A DNA stretch of 64,000 nt from Palleronia marisminoris (lineage in GTDB: Bacteria > Pseudomonadota > Alphaproteobacteria > Rhodobacterales > Rhodobacteraceae). The translations under genes were made by a program, and so were the position numbers. The notes below the pieces were generated by a model. The model saw only the letters and a program-made list of their open reading frames with translations. It was not told the DNA's origin and did not search any database. Below, one piece after another: positions 10,887-20,345 of this stretch; the stretch's first letter is position 1; each line of letters starts with the position of its first letter. The stretch covers positions 62,001 to 126,000 of the forward strand of contig NZ_FWFV01000003.1 of the NCBI RefSeq assembly GCF_900172315.1. The letters run 5' to 3'.

Positions 10887-12368
10887 ATGAACCTCAACGC
10901 CTACCGCCACCAGTGGCTCGGTAACGTGCGTGGCGATGTGCTGTCGGGCATCGTCGTCGCGCTTGCCCTCATTCCCGAGGCAATCGCCTTTTCGATCATC
11001 GCCGGCGTGGACCCGAAGATCGGGCTCTACGCGTCCTTCTCGATCGCCGTCGTCACCGCCATCGCCGGGGGACGGCCGGGCATGATCTCGGCCGCGACCG
11101 CTGCAACCGCCGTGCTGATGGTCACGCTCGTCGCCGATCACGGACTCGAATACCTGCTCGCGACCACGGTGCTTGCGGGGATGCTGCAGATCGCCGCCGG
11201 CTTCGCGCGCCTCGGAGACCTGATGCGCTTCGTCTCGCGCTCGGTGATGACCGGTTTCGTCAACGCCCTCGCGATCCTGATCTTCATGTCGCAGATCCCC
11301 GAACTGACGGGCGTGCCGTGGCTGACCTACCCGCTCGTCGCGGTGGGCCTCGCGATCATCTACCTGCTGCCCTACCTGACGACCGCCGTGCCGTCGCCGC
11401 TTGTCACGATCGTGGTGCTGACGGTGGCTGTCATGGCCATGGGCTGGGACGTGCGCACCGTGGGCGACATGGGCGAACTGCCCAACACGCTGCCGGTCTT
11501 CCTGATCCCCGATATCCCGCTGACATTCGAGACCCTGGCGATCATCTTCCCCTATGCGGCCGCCGTGGCCGTGGTCGGCCTTCTCGAAAGCCTGATGACG
11601 GCGAATATCGTCGACGACCTGACGGATACGGGGTCCGACCGGAACCAGGAATGTGTGGGCCAGGGCCTGGCCAACGCGGCGACCGGGTTCATCGGTGGCA
11701 TGGCGGGCTGCGCGATGATCGGTCAGTCGATCATCAATATCAAGTCGGGCGGCCGCGGTCGGCTGTCCTGCTTCATCGCCGGCGTGTTCCTGTTGTTCCT
11801 GGTCGTGGTGCTGGGCGACCTTGTCGCGCAGATCCCCATGGCCGCACTGGTGGCGATCATGATCATGGTGTCGATCGGGACCTTCTCGTGGTCGTCGATC
11901 AAGCAGCTCCGCACGCATCCCCGCTCGTCCTCGGTCGTCATGCTCGCGACGGTCGCGGTGGTGGTCTACACCCACAACCTCGCCATCGGGGTGCTGGTCG
12001 GCGTCCTGCTGTCGGGGCTGTTCTTCGCGGGCAAGATCTCTCAGCTCTTCGGAGTCACGTCTTCGCTGTCCCAGGACGGCCGGGTGCGCACCTACCATGT
12101 CGAGGGGCAGCTGTTCTTCGCCTCGTCCGAAGAGTTCATGGCCGCCTTCGACTTCAAGGAGGCAGCCGACAAGGTCGTCATCGACGTCAGCCGCGCGCAT
12201 ATCTGGGACATCTCGTCCGTTGCCGCGCTGGACATGGCCGTGCTGAAGTTCCGCAGGGACGGGTCCGACGTCGAGATCGTCGGCATGAACGAAGCGTCCG
12301 AGACCATCGTCGACCAGCTTGCCGTTCACGACAAGCCCGGCGCGATGGACAAGTTGATGGCGCATTGA
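10887..12368 (+). CDS. SulP family inorganic anion transporter with STAS domain
   Basis: 493 residues. The N-terminal three quarters carry about 11-14 membrane segments with the SulP signature around [14 protein letters not shown] and [11 protein letters not shown], and [18 protein letters not shown] later. Residues from about 400 form a soluble STAS domain ([34 protein letters not shown]). SulP proteins carry sulfate, bicarbonate or other anions. A universal stress protein gene starts 13 bp downstream, a pairing that suggests regulation of the transporter by the stress protein. Substrate unassigned. Confidence 0.92.
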   Translation: MNLNAYRHQWLGNVRGDVLSGIVVALALIPEAIAFSIIAGVDPKIGLYASFSIAVVTAIAGGRPGMISAATAATAVLMVTLVADHGLEYLLATTVLAGMLQIAAGFARLGDLMRFVSRSVMTGFVNALAILIFMSQIPELTGVPWLTYPLVAVGLAIIYLLPYLTTAVPSPLVTIVVLTVAVMAMGWDVRTVGDMGELPNTLPVFLIPDIPLTFETLAIIFPYAAAVAVVGLLESLMTANIVDDLTDTGSDRNQECVGQGLANAATGFIGGMAGCAMIGQSIINIKSGGRGRLSCFIAGVFLLFLVVVLGDLVAQIPMAALVAIMIMVSIGTFSWSSIKQLRTHPRSSSVVMLATVAVVVYTHNLAIGVLVGVLLSGLFFAGKISQLFGVTSSLSQDGRVRTYHVEGQLFFASSEEFMAAFDFKEAADKVVIDVSRAHIWDISSVAALDMAVLKFRRDGSDVEIVGMNEASETIVDQLAVHDKPGAMDKLMAH

Positions 12369-12381
12369 GGGAGGAGACGTA

Positions 12382-13233
12382 ATGACCACGAAAATCATCG
12401 CCTTGGTGGACGGATCCACCTATTCCAGAAGCGTCTGCGACCATGCCGCGTGGATTGCCGGCCGCGCCACCTGGGAGGTCGAGCTGATGCATGTGCTGGG
12501 CCGCCGCGAGGGAGGCGGGACGGCGGACCTGTCCGGCGCGATCTCTCTCGGGGCGCGCAGCGCGCTTCTTCAGGAACTGTCCAGTCTCGACGAGAAGCGG
12601 TCCAAGCTCGCTGTGCAACGCGGGCGCGCGATCCTCGAGGATGCGAAGGCCATCTTCGAGGACGCCGGCGTGCATGCCACCGAGCATCTGCGCCATGGCG
12701 ACCTCGTCGAGGCGATTTCGGATACATCGGGTAACGCCGAGATGATCCTGATCGGCAAGCGCGGCGAGGCGGTGGACTTCGCGAAGGGGCATCTGGGGTC
12801 GAACCTGGAGCGGGTGATGCGCTCGGTCGAGAAGCCCCTCTTCGTCGCATCGCGCGCCTTCCGTCCGATCGAGAGAGTGCTGATCGCCTATGACGGCAGC
12901 GCGAGTGCCCGGCGTGCGGTCGACTACGTTGCGCAAAGCCCGATCTATGCCGGTCTCGCGGTAAGCGTCGTCACCGTCGGCTCGGCGACCGATACCGCGC
13001 GGAAGGGCCTCGAGGAGGCCGAGGCGATGCTCGATGCGGCGGGCTTCGACGCCAGGATCGAGACCCGCGAGGGCCAGCCCGAGGACACCCTCAGCCGGAT
13101 GATCGACGAGGTGGGCTTCGATCACCTCGTGATGGGCGCCTCGGGCCATTCCCGCCTGCGCGCGCTTTTCGTCGGGTCCACCAGCCTCGAGATGATCCGC
13201 ACCTGCAAGGTGCCCGTCCTTCTGGTGCGATAA
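12382..13233 (+). CDS. universal stress protein with two Usp domains
   Basis: 283 residues made of two tandem UspA folds. The first begins KIIALVDGSTYSRSV; the second begins ERVLIAYDGSASARRAVDY near residue 160 and ends with HLVMGASGHSRLRALFVGST, the nucleotide-binding G-x2-G-x9-G(S/T) motif. The first half has a more degenerate version (ILIGKRGEA). A GGAGG-like site precedes the start. It lies 13 bp after the SulP gene and is followed by a strong hairpin, so the two genes form one unit. Confidence 0.9.
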   Translation: MTTKIIALVDGSTYSRSVCDHAAWIAGRATWEVELMHVLGRREGGGTADLSGAISLGARSALLQELSSLDEKRSKLAVQRGRAILEDAKAIFEDAGVHATEHLRHGDLVEAISDTSGNAEMILIGKRGEAVDFAKGHLGSNLERVMRSVEKPLFVASRAFRPIERVLIAYDGSASARRAVDYVAQSPIYAGLAVSVVTVGSATDTARKGLEEAEAMLDAAGFDARIETREGQPEDTLSRMIDEVGFDHLVMGASGHSRLRALFVGSTSLEMIRTCKVPVLLVR

Positions 13234-13241
13234 ACCCTGAA

Positions 13242-13263
13242 GCCCGCAGAGGCATCTGCGGGC
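13242..13263 (+). terminator. hairpin terminator after the universal stress gene
   Basis: GCCCGCAGA and TCTGCGGGC form a perfect 9-bp stem with a GGCA loop, nested in an outer AACCC/GGGTT pairing. It ends the SulP-Usp unit and separates it from the ribbon-helix-helix gene. The T-tract is weak. Confidence 0.65.
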
Positions 13264-13308
13264 TCATCCGGGTTGCCCCTTGCAACCACAGTCACGAACA
13301 TCCAGATA

Positions 13309-13324
13309 CCATCCACACGGATGG
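13309..13324. promoter_or_regulatory. inverted repeat, possible autoregulatory operator
   Basis: CCATCC-ACAC-GGATGG is a perfect 6-bp inverted repeat lying directly against the ribosome-binding site of the ribbon-helix-helix regulator gene. Such regulators typically bind short symmetric sites in their own promoter, so it is a plausible operator. This is inference from position. Confidence 0.4.
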
Positions 13325-13334
13325 AGAAATGCTT

Positions 13335-13751
13335 ATGGGTGACGTGAGACAGCTTCGGGAAAGACAGCCCGAAAGCGAGAAGATCACCATCAATCTCGGC
13401 TTCGTCGACCTTGGCCGCATCGATTTGCTGGTGAAGGAAGGCTTCTACTCGAATCGCAGCGACTTCATTCGCACCGCGATCCGCAAGCAGATCGACACTC
13501 ATGGCGAAGCCGTCGACAGATCGATCGAGCGCCACACGATGGAGCTCGGCCTGCGTGACTACGACCGGGCCGAGCTGGAACAGCTGCGCGAAGCCGGCGA
13601 AGTTCTGCATGTGAAAGTCGTGGGCCTCGCACGGATCAGCGCGAACGTCTCGCCGGACCTGGCCTTGGCTACGATCGGCTCGATCACCGTGCTCGGCGCG
13701 CTTCAGGCACCCGCAGACGTAAAGAAGGCCTTGGCCGATCGCATCACGTAG
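13335..13751 (+). CDS. CopG-like ribbon-helix-helix transcriptional regulator
   Basis: About 138 residues from the ATG at 13335, which has GGAG at eight bases; the ATG at 13329 is too close to that site. The DNA-binding fold sits near residues 17-50: strand ITINLGFVDL, then GRIDLLVKEGFYSNRSDFIRTAIRKQI, the classic RHH pattern. The C-terminal 80 residues are an extra domain of unknown role. A PHB-depolymerase-type esterase follows 31 bp downstream on the same strand, so the regulator probably controls itself and that esterase. Confidence 0.8.
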   Translation: MGDVRQLRERQPESEKITINLGFVDLGRIDLLVKEGFYSNRSDFIRTAIRKQIDTHGEAVDRSIERHTMELGLRDYDRAELEQLREAGEVLHVKVVGLARISANVSPDLALATIGSITVLGALQAPADVKKALADRIT

Positions 13752-13782
13752 CGGCGCCTCCCCCCTCACAAGGACAGACACA

Positions 13783-14847
13783 ATGATGGATTTCAAACCC
13801 GGCGCCTGGCGCTCGGCAAAGACCGGGGCGCGCATCGACTCGGCTACCGACCTCGTGAACCGCACCCTCGCCCGGCACGGATTGGCCTCTGGGTCCGTGC
13901 AGGGCGAAGGCCCCGCACAGCCCGCGGGGTTGTCAGACATGCTCGCCCGGTTCCGCCAGCCCGGCCAGTCGACGGCCGAACCCGTGCTTCCCGAGGGTGC
14001 GACCTTCGCTGAGGACAGCTTCACCTGCGCCGCCGGCACCCGCCGCTACCGCACCTATGTGCCCGCCTCGGCGCGGGACGGCGCCACGGGCCTCGTGGTC
14101 ATGCTGCACGGCTGCACCCAGACGCCCGAGGATTTCGCCGTCGGCACCGGGATGAACGCCCTGGCCGAAGAGCATCGTTTCATCGTCGTCTACCCCCACC
14201 AGACCCGCGGCGACAACGCGCAATCCTGCTGGAACTGGTTCAGCCGCGGCGACCAGCGGCGCGACCGGGGCGAGCCGTCGATCATTGCCGGCCTGACCCG
14301 CGAGGTCATCGCGCGACACGGCGTCCCCGCCGACCGAACCTTCATCGCAGGCCTTTCGGCCGGGGCGGCGATGGCGGTCATCATGGGCGACGCCTATCCG
14401 GACCTCTTCGGCGGCGTCGGCGCGCATTCCGGCCTGCCGACCGGGGCGGCCAACGACGTTCCCTCGGCCTTCGCCGCAATGGGCGGACAGGGCGCTACGA
14501 GCGCCGGGACGGCCAAGGGGACCCCGGTCCGCACGATCGTGTTCCATGGAACCGCCGACGCGACCGTCCACCCGTCGAACGGCGAGCGCATCGCGCAAAG
14601 CGTGCTCGACCGAGGACCGCGGCAGAACCTTCAGACCGAGGACAAGGGCCAGGCCGGCGGCCGCGCCTTCCGCCGCTGCACCACCTACGACACCGACGGG
14701 ACGGCGGCGGTCGAACACTGGGTCGTCGAGGGGATGGGGCACGCCTGGTCCGGCGGGAAGCCCGGCGGCAGCTACACCGACGCGCAGGGGCCGGACGCCA
14801 GCGCCGAGATGGTCCGGTTCTTCTTCACCCCCCGCACAAACGGGTAG
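13783..14847 (+). CDS. PHB depolymerase family esterase
   Basis: 354 residues of the extracellular-type short-chain PHA depolymerase/feruloyl esterase family, but with no obvious signal peptide. The alpha/beta-hydrolase landmarks are the oxyanion segment VVMLHGCTQTPEDFA, CWNWF, the nucleophile box AGLSAGAAMAV near residue 192, the Asp region FHGTADATVHPSN, and His in GMGHAWSGG. The first 75 residues are a low-complexity leader beginning with FKPGAWRSA. It likely hydrolyses polyhydroxyalkanoate or other esters. It follows a ribbon-helix-helix regulator and ends at a strong hairpin. Confidence 0.87.
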   Translation: MMDFKPGAWRSAKTGARIDSATDLVNRTLARHGLASGSVQGEGPAQPAGLSDMLARFRQPGQSTAEPVLPEGATFAEDSFTCAAGTRRYRTYVPASARDGATGLVVMLHGCTQTPEDFAVGTGMNALAEEHRFIVVYPHQTRGDNAQSCWNWFSRGDQRRDRGEPSIIAGLTREVIARHGVPADRTFIAGLSAGAAMAVIMGDAYPDLFGGVGAHSGLPTGAANDVPSAFAAMGGQGATSAGTAKGTPVRTIVFHGTADATVHPSNGERIAQSVLDRGPRQNLQTEDKGQAGGRAFRRCTTYDTDGTAAVEHWVVEGMGHAWSGGKPGGSYTDAQGPDASAEMVRFFFTPRTNG

Positions 14848-14859
14848 ACGGAACGAACA

Positions 14860-14887
14860 GGGCCGGCCGCGAGATGGCGGCCGGCCC
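14860..14887. terminator. strong hairpin between convergent esterase and catalase genes
   Basis: GGGCCGGCCGC and GCGGCCGGCCC form a perfect 11-bp stem with a GAGATG loop, followed on the plus strand by a pyrimidine-rich CTTCTCC. It probably terminates the esterase transcript and may serve both strands. Confidence 0.7.
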
Positions 14888-14934
14888 CTTCTCCTACGGT
14901 TCGGGCAGCACCTGGGCGCTACCCGTTCGCCGGA

Positions 14935-16656
14935 TCACTCAGCCGCTTTGGCACGCTGCGGGAAGCCAGCCATGACTTCCTCGGCGGTTGCCTGGTGGTT
15001 CTCGACCGAGCTCGTCCACTGGCCCCAGGGTTCGGCATCGACCGTATCGCCGTTGCTGCCGAGCGACTTCATCCGGCGCTGATCTTCCTCGGTCAGAACC
15101 TGCTTGGGCAGCGGGCCCAGATTGGCCACGTCAGCGGCGCTGATCCCGATCATCTCTCCGACGCGGTTGCCGAACTCGTCGTGGACCATCAGGAAGTGCC
15201 ACACCATGCGCTCTTGCACGTCGCGTTCGCAGTCGGCGAGCATGGTGCCCATGTTGTTGACCAGGTCGTCACGCTCCCACTGCATCATGGTGCAGAAGCG
15301 GGCGCGCGGCTGGACGTAGTCGTTGCGGCGCTCGATCACGCTGCGGGTCAGCTGGCCGCGGACCTCGGGCGGGTTGTTGTTCTCTTCCCGCGGCGCCTCG
15401 GTGAGGCCGTCATGGATCGACGGCTCGTAGTTCACATGCGGGTTCTGCCCCGGCGCGGCGTCGCGGTAGTAGGACATCTGGCCGCCGGACTGGTTGGTCG
15501 CGACGCGGGCTTGCTTGGCCTGGTTGACCGGCAGTTGCAGGTAGTTCGGCCCCACGCGGTAACGCTGCGTGTCCGAGTACGAGAATGTCCGACCGATCAG
15601 CATCTTGTCGTCCGAGAAGTCGAGCCCGTCGACCAGCACGCCGGTGCCCATGGCGATCTGCTCGTTCTCGTTGAAGAAGTCCTCGACGTTGCGGTTCAGC
15701 GTCATGGTGCCGACGTGGAGAAGCGGGAAGTCCTTTTCAGGCCAGATCTTCGTGTCGTCGAGCGGATCCCAGTCGAGTTCCGGGTGCTCGTGGTCTTCCA
15801 TGACCTGAACGTACATGTCCCACTGGGGATAGTTGCCCGTCTCGATCGCGGTGTAGAGGTCCTTCGAGGCCGATCCGAGGTCCTGCCCCTGCACCTTCGC
15901 CGCCTCGTCGGCGGTCAGGCTGGCGACGCCTTCGCGGGGGTGGAAGTGGTACTTCACCAGCACCGTGTTCCCCTCGGCATTCACCATCTTGTAGGTGTTG
16001 ACGCCGAAGCCTTCCATGTGCCGGTAGTTTGCCGGGATGCCGCGCGGGCTGAACAGGTGCGTCAGCATGTGCATCGCTTCGGGCGTCTGGCTCATGAAGT
16101 CGAAGATTCGGTTCGGTTCCTGACGGAAGGTCACCGGATCGGGCTTGAGCGAGTGGATCACGTCGGGGAACTTGATCGCATCACGGATGAAGAACACGGC
16201 AAGGTTGTTGCCCACGAGGTCCCAGTTGCCGTCCTCGGTGTAGAACTTCACCGCGAAGCCACGCGGATCGCGCGCGGTTTCCGAGCTGTCGCGCCCGCCG
16301 ATCACGGTTGAGAAGCGGATCGCCAGCGGGGTCTTCTTGCCCGCCTCCTGGAACAGCTTCGCGCGGGTGTATTTCGAGGCCGGCTCGTCGCCGATCTTGC
16401 CGGTCGCCTCGAAGTCGCCATAGGCGACGAAGCCGCGGGCGTGGACGACGCGCTCGGGGATGCGCTCGCGGTCGAAATGGCTGATCTTCTCGAGGAATTG
16501 GTAGTTCTCGAGGGTCGCCGGGCCGCGCGAGCCCACGGTGCGCTGGGACTGGTTGTTGACGACCGGATGGCCCTGGCGGTTCGTGAGAACGCGCTCGTCA
16601 GAGGTGGGGGCGCTGGATTTGGGGGATTTGTCGGCAGGTGACATGCGGTTTTCCAT
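14935..16656 (-). CDS. catalase (monofunctional, haem)
   Basis: 573 residues. Distal-side motif [14 protein letters not shown] with the catalytic His, then the Asn region [12 protein letters not shown], and the proximal haem-ligand motif [14 protein letters not shown] with Tyr are all intact, so it should disproportionate hydrogen peroxide. A 35-residue polar leader before NRQGHPV is longer than in small catalases but fits common alphaproteobacterial forms. An in-frame ATG four codons later is an alternative start. The AT-rich patch around 16720-16750 probably contains its promoter. Confidence 0.95.
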   Translation of the reverse strand: MENRMSPADKSPKSSAPTSDERVLTNRQGHPVVNNQSQRTVGSRGPATLENYQFLEKISHFDRERIPERVVHARGFVAYGDFEATGKIGDEPASKYTRAKLFQEAGKKTPLAIRFSTVIGGRDSSETARDPRGFAVKFYTEDGNWDLVGNNLAVFFIRDAIKFPDVIHSLKPDPVTFRQEPNRIFDFMSQTPEAMHMLTHLFSPRGIPANYRHMEGFGVNTYKMVNAEGNTVLVKYHFHPREGVASLTADEAAKVQGQDLGSASKDLYTAIETGNYPQWDMYVQVMEDHEHPELDWDPLDDTKIWPEKDFPLLHVGTMTLNRNVEDFFNENEQIAMGTGVLVDGLDFSDDKMLIGRTFSYSDTQRYRVGPNYLQLPVNQAKQARVATNQSGGQMSYYRDAAPGQNPHVNYEPSIHDGLTEAPREENNNPPEVRGQLTRSVIERRNDYVQPRARFCTMMQWERDDLVNNMGTMLADCERDVQERMVWHFLMVHDEFGNRVGEMIGISAADVANLGPLPKQVLTEEDQRRMKSLGSNGDTVDAEPWGQWTSSVENHQATAEEVMAGFPQRAKAAE

Positions 16657-16852
16657 TGGCTCCGTTTCGGGATTCTCGTCCTACACACCAACGCACCGCC
16701 GCGCCTCGTCCGCCCGGAGTTTGTTAGTGGAATAATTCTAGTTTACGCATGACGCCCCCGGACCGCAATCCCGAGAGGATGCGTAGGCTATCGGACGCGA
16801 CGCTCGTTGACGTCATGCGGAAACCGGGGCAACCGGGGCAATCCCTGCCCCG

Positions 16853-18871
16853 TCAGACGTTGTCGCGGGGGATCGTCTCGGTCCAGTTCAGGGACTTCAC
16901 CCGGTCCTCGTTCTCGAATGCGTCGAGTTCGGCATAGAGGTAGAAGTTCTCCTTGTCGGCCGTCAGGCGCGTGCGCGTCCTGGTGCGGATCGACCAGCCG
17001 TCACGTTCCAGGCCGTAGTGCCATTCGGTCTCGCCACGGGACGAGGAATAGTCGCCGGGGGTGACGGAGTAGGTTTCGGTCGCGCGCGAGGTGACGGTCA
17101 GGCCGATATCGTCATGACGCAGGGCGCCGCGATCGTCGACGACCTCGAGAGCCGCCTCCTGCGCACCGAGGTCCTGCTTGACCATCCACCGATGCTCGGG
17201 CGCCTTCAGCGCCGTCAGCGGCGGGCTGGGCGCGCGCCGGGCGGGGGCGAAGCTGGGCGTGATGTCATCCGCCGAGACGGGCCGGTGCGGCACCGTCAGG
17301 CGGCTGACGCCGGTGCGAATGGTCAGCTTCACTTCCTCGGGCGGCGTCCAGGCCAGCGGCCAGTAGACGGTCGAGATCGACAGGCGCAGGCGGTGTCCCT
17401 TCGGCACGTTCTGGGCGATGTAGTTCATCGGCACGCGCACGGTGTAGTCCCGCCCCGGCTCCAGCGGCTCGGGATGGCGGCGGCTGTCGCGGTGGGTGAG
17501 GTTGAGAAGACCGTAGCTGAGCCGTGTTACCTGATGATCGGGCCGCATGTCCGACAGGCGTACGGCAACCATCGCGATCGGGCGGTCGGAGGAAAGGGTC
17601 AGCTCGACCTCCGGAGCGCCGAAGACCTCGATATCCTCGGCCAGCGGCTCTGTCTGGAACACGAGGCCCCCGCCGTCGTCGATGCGCTGATCCCCCGCAA
17701 GATCGGGCGCGTTGGCGTACGAACACCACTTGCCCGAGGCCAGGCCCGTCGTGGCCGGCGACTGAACGTCCAGCGGCTTCTCCGCGACATCCTCGTCCGC
17801 CTCTGCCAGGTGCCGGCCGGGGGCAAGACGCCACTCCTGCGCGCGCACCCCCGACGACGGCCACACGCTTTCCCCGATCCAACGGCCGGGGCGCTCGTCG
17901 TAATCGTGGTAGGGCGGCGCGCTGTCCTGCATCCAGGCGGTGATCATGGGGTCAGCCTCGACTCCCGTCTCCTTGCCCTTCAGCCAGCGATCCCACCAGC
18001 GCAGCATCTCGCCCAGGAAGTCGATCGCGGGACCGGGGCGGCCGAAATGGGGGTAGATGTGGCCCCACGGACCGACCAGGCCCTTTCGGGGTCCCTTCAG
18101 GTTCTCCATCAGCCGGAACACGCTGTTGGTGTAGCCATCGGTCCATCCGGAGACGGCGAAGACCGGAATTTTCACATCATCGTAGTTTTCGCAGATGGAC
18201 CCGTGGCGCCAGTAGTCGTCGCGTCGCTGGTGGCGCAGCCATTGGGCAAGCCAGGGGCGGCAGTTGTCCAGCCGCTCCATCCACATGTCGCGCCAGCGGT
18301 CGCCTACCAGTTCGGGATCGGGCGGCAGCGAGTTGTAGGCGAACATCACGCCCGACCAGGACAGGTTGTCGCCCAGCAGCGTGCCGCCCATGTGGTGGAT
18401 GTCGTCGGCATAACGGTCGTCGGTGGAGGCAACCGTGACGATCGCCTTAAGCGCCTCGGGCTGCATCGCCGCGATCTGGAGGCCGTTGAAGCCGCCCCAC
18501 GAGATCCCCATCATCCCGACATTGCCGTCGCACCAGTCCTGCGCGGCAAGCCACTCGATCGCCGCGACCCCGTCGTCGAGCTCGGTCTGCAGGTATTCGT
18601 CCAGCAGCACGCCTTCGCTCTCGCCCGACCCGCGGATGTCGAGGCGCACGCAGGCATAGCCATGCGCGGCAAGGAACGGGTGCGTGTGGGTGTCGCGGAC
18701 GCGGGTGCCGAAGCGCTTGCGGTAGGGGATGTACTCCAGAATCGCCGGCACCGGGCGGCCATCGGCAGGCCGCCAGATGCGCGCCGACAGGTGCAGCCCG
18801 TCGGTCACGGGTATGCGCACATGCTCTTCGACGATGATCTCTTCGGGCAGGTCCTCGACGACTTCCATCAC
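16853..18871 (-). CDS. CocE/NonD family hydrolase
   Basis: 672 residues of the X-Pro dipeptidyl-peptidase S15/cocaine-esterase family. N-terminal alpha/beta-hydrolase region: the Tyr-containing YIPYRKRFG, nucleophile GMMGISWGGFNGLQ near residue 122, and His in GPWGHIYPH near 285. A C-terminal jelly-roll domain follows (from about 370, with VRLSDMRPDHQVTRLSYG), and about 130 further residues with a tryptophan-rich beta pattern. The family hydrolyses acyl, amide or Pro-peptide bonds. Its start overlaps the stop of the ATP-grasp gene by 4 bp, implying a shared pathway. Substrate unknown. Confidence 0.87.
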   Translation of the reverse strand: MMEVVEDLPEEIIVEEHVRIPVTDGLHLSARIWRPADGRPVPAILEYIPYRKRFGTRVRDTHTHPFLAAHGYACVRLDIRGSGESEGVLLDEYLQTELDDGVAAIEWLAAQDWCDGNVGMMGISWGGFNGLQIAAMQPEALKAIVTVASTDDRYADDIHHMGGTLLGDNLSWSGVMFAYNSLPPDPELVGDRWRDMWMERLDNCRPWLAQWLRHQRRDDYWRHGSICENYDDVKIPVFAVSGWTDGYTNSVFRLMENLKGPRKGLVGPWGHIYPHFGRPGPAIDFLGEMLRWWDRWLKGKETGVEADPMITAWMQDSAPPYHDYDERPGRWIGESVWPSSGVRAQEWRLAPGRHLAEADEDVAEKPLDVQSPATTGLASGKWCSYANAPDLAGDQRIDDGGGLVFQTEPLAEDIEVFGAPEVELTLSSDRPIAMVAVRLSDMRPDHQVTRLSYGLLNLTHRDSRRHPEPLEPGRDYTVRVPMNYIAQNVPKGHRLRLSISTVYWPLAWTPPEEVKLTIRTGVSRLTVPHRPVSADDITPSFAPARRAPSPPLTALKAPEHRWMVKQDLGAQEAALEVVDDRGALRHDDIGLTVTSRATETYSVTPGDYSSSRGETEWHYGLERDGWSIRTRTRTRLTADKENFYLYAELDAFENEDRVKSLNWTETIPRDNV

Positions 18872-20187
18872 AGGTTCTCCGGGATCGGCTTGATGAGAAA
18901 TTCCAGCGAGTGGCGGCAGCGCAGGTAGGCGTCCTCGATCGCGCTCAGGTCTGCGCCCCCGATGAACAGGTCCGCGAGTTCATAGGTGTAGCTGTCCTGG
19001 TCCGGCAGGTCGCTGAGCCTCTGGCCAGGCTGGACGAGGATCTGCGCCGCGAGGTCGGGGAACAGGTCCTTCAGCTCTTCGAGCTGCTCGGGATCGGGCA
19101 CGCCGCGGACGATGCCGTCTTCTTCGTTCGAGCGGATCATGAACTTCGCGGCAACGGGCGAATGGCCCCCGCGGGCGGGCATCTCGACCTCTTCCCCCAG
19201 GGCCAGAAGTATGGCCTGGCGATGGTGAGTGGCCCCATCCACGATGTGAAACAGCGGCGAATGCGACTTGGATAGCCTCGGATTGATCTCGAGCAACCGC
19301 AGCGCGCCCGTGTCGTCATCATAGAAGAATTCGACGTTGAAGGGGCCGTTGTCGAAGCCGAAATGATCCAGAAGCTTCGCGACGAACACCCTGCCCTTCT
19401 CGACGATCTCGTCGGGGATGTCGCTGGGATATTGATAGCGCGAAAAGCTGACCCCCGCGCCGCCGCCCTTGAGCGACTCGACCGCGCCGACCACCCGGGT
19501 CTCGCCATTCTCGACCAGCCCTTCGATGGTGAAGAGGCGGTTGGCCGAGACCAGCTCTTCGGCGACCGCGAAGTTGCCATTCACCCCCTCCGGGCAGCCG
19601 CTATCGGGTTCGAGCCGGGCGAGGAAGCGGTTGAACGGTTCGCCATGCTGGTGAATGAAGCGCCGGCATTCGTGCAGCGCGGAGTCGAGGTCGTCCGCAT
19701 CCCGGACGAGGAATCCCAGCTTGGACGAGTGGCCCTTCACCGGCTTCAGCCAGAACGGATATTCGGGCACCGCCTCTTGTGCCTCGGCGGGCTTGAACGG
19801 ATTGACCGCGGTGACAGCGGGTGTGTCGTCGGGGAAGACCTCGCGCTGCGCCTCGCGCATCCAGAACTTGTGCTCGCAGCGAGCGACAGCCTCGGGCGAG
19901 GCACCCTTCAGCCCGAAATCCCGATTCAGCAACGCGACGAGGGAGGTCACCGGGAAGTCGAGATGCCCGATGATCGCGTCGGGGGGCGAGTCCATGGCGG
20001 CAATCTGGGCGTGGGCGCGATCGTACAACGCGTCGAAGTCGATGCTTTCGTCCGCCGGCTGGACGTCGTCATGGTGCAGGACGGTGACGACATTCCACCC
20101 CTGGGCCTCCGGGATCCGCTTGATGTAATCGTCGTTGAACGGGTCGTTTCCGATGATGCAGATCGTCTTTTTCGCCGCTTCTGGCAT
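18868..20187 (-). CDS. ATP-grasp domain ligase of unknown substrate
   Basis: 439 residues. An N-terminal Rossmann-like preATP-grasp region starts KTICIIGNDPFND. The central ATP-grasp core shows the Lys strand PFWLKPVKGHSSKLGF, FAVAEELVSANRLFTIEG, and the metal-binding pair FNVEFFYDDD and LLEINPRLSKSHS. These residues predict a carboxylate-amine or carboxylate-thiol ligase. It is coupled by a 4-bp overlap to a CocE-type hydrolase, so synthesis and cleavage of an amide or peptide-like product is a reasonable guess. It does not match carbamoyl-phosphate, purine or D-Ala ligases by motif. Confidence 0.82.
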   Translation of the reverse strand: MPEAAKKTICIIGNDPFNDDYIKRIPEAQGWNVVTVLHHDDVQPADESIDFDALYDRAHAQIAAMDSPPDAIIGHLDFPVTSLVALLNRDFGLKGASPEAVARCEHKFWMREAQREVFPDDTPAVTAVNPFKPAEAQEAVPEYPFWLKPVKGHSSKLGFLVRDADDLDSALHECRRFIHQHGEPFNRFLARLEPDSGCPEGVNGNFAVAEELVSANRLFTIEGLVENGETRVVGAVESLKGGGAGVSFSRYQYPSDIPDEIVEKGRVFVAKLLDHFGFDNGPFNVEFFYDDDTGALRLLEINPRLSKSHSPLFHIVDGATHHRQAILLALGEEVEMPARGGHSPVAAKFMIRSNEEDGIVRGVPDPEQLEELKDLFPDLAAQILVQPGQRLSDLPDQDSYTYELADLFIGGADLSAIEDAYLRCRHSLEFLIKPIPENL

Positions 20188-20314
20188 TCTGCCCCCTTCG
20201 CTTCAGCGTCCTCTACGGAATTTCAATGCGGGGGTCGCCTCAGCCGTTCCGATGGAATCGGGGCACCAGCGGCTCGGTGCCAACGACGTAGCGTCATGGA
20301 AGGCTGAATTGGTT

Positions 20315-20333
20315 CCGGCCGCCGCGCGGCCGG
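20315..20333 (-). terminator. GC-rich hairpin after the PopZ-like gene
   Basis: CCGGCCGC and GCGGCCGG form a perfect 8-bp stem with a CGC loop in the gap between the PopZ-like gene and the ATP-grasp gene. It lacks a clear T-tract, so it may attenuate rather than end the pcm-tolC-popZ transcript. Confidence 0.4.
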
Positions 20334-20345
20334 ACCTGCGTGGGA

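Noticed and set aside
10881-12419. Minus-strand open frame of 512 codons opposite the SulP gene
   Set aside because: The product is dominated by His, Asp, Arg and Gln runs with no domain, a mirror of the membrane protein on the other strand.
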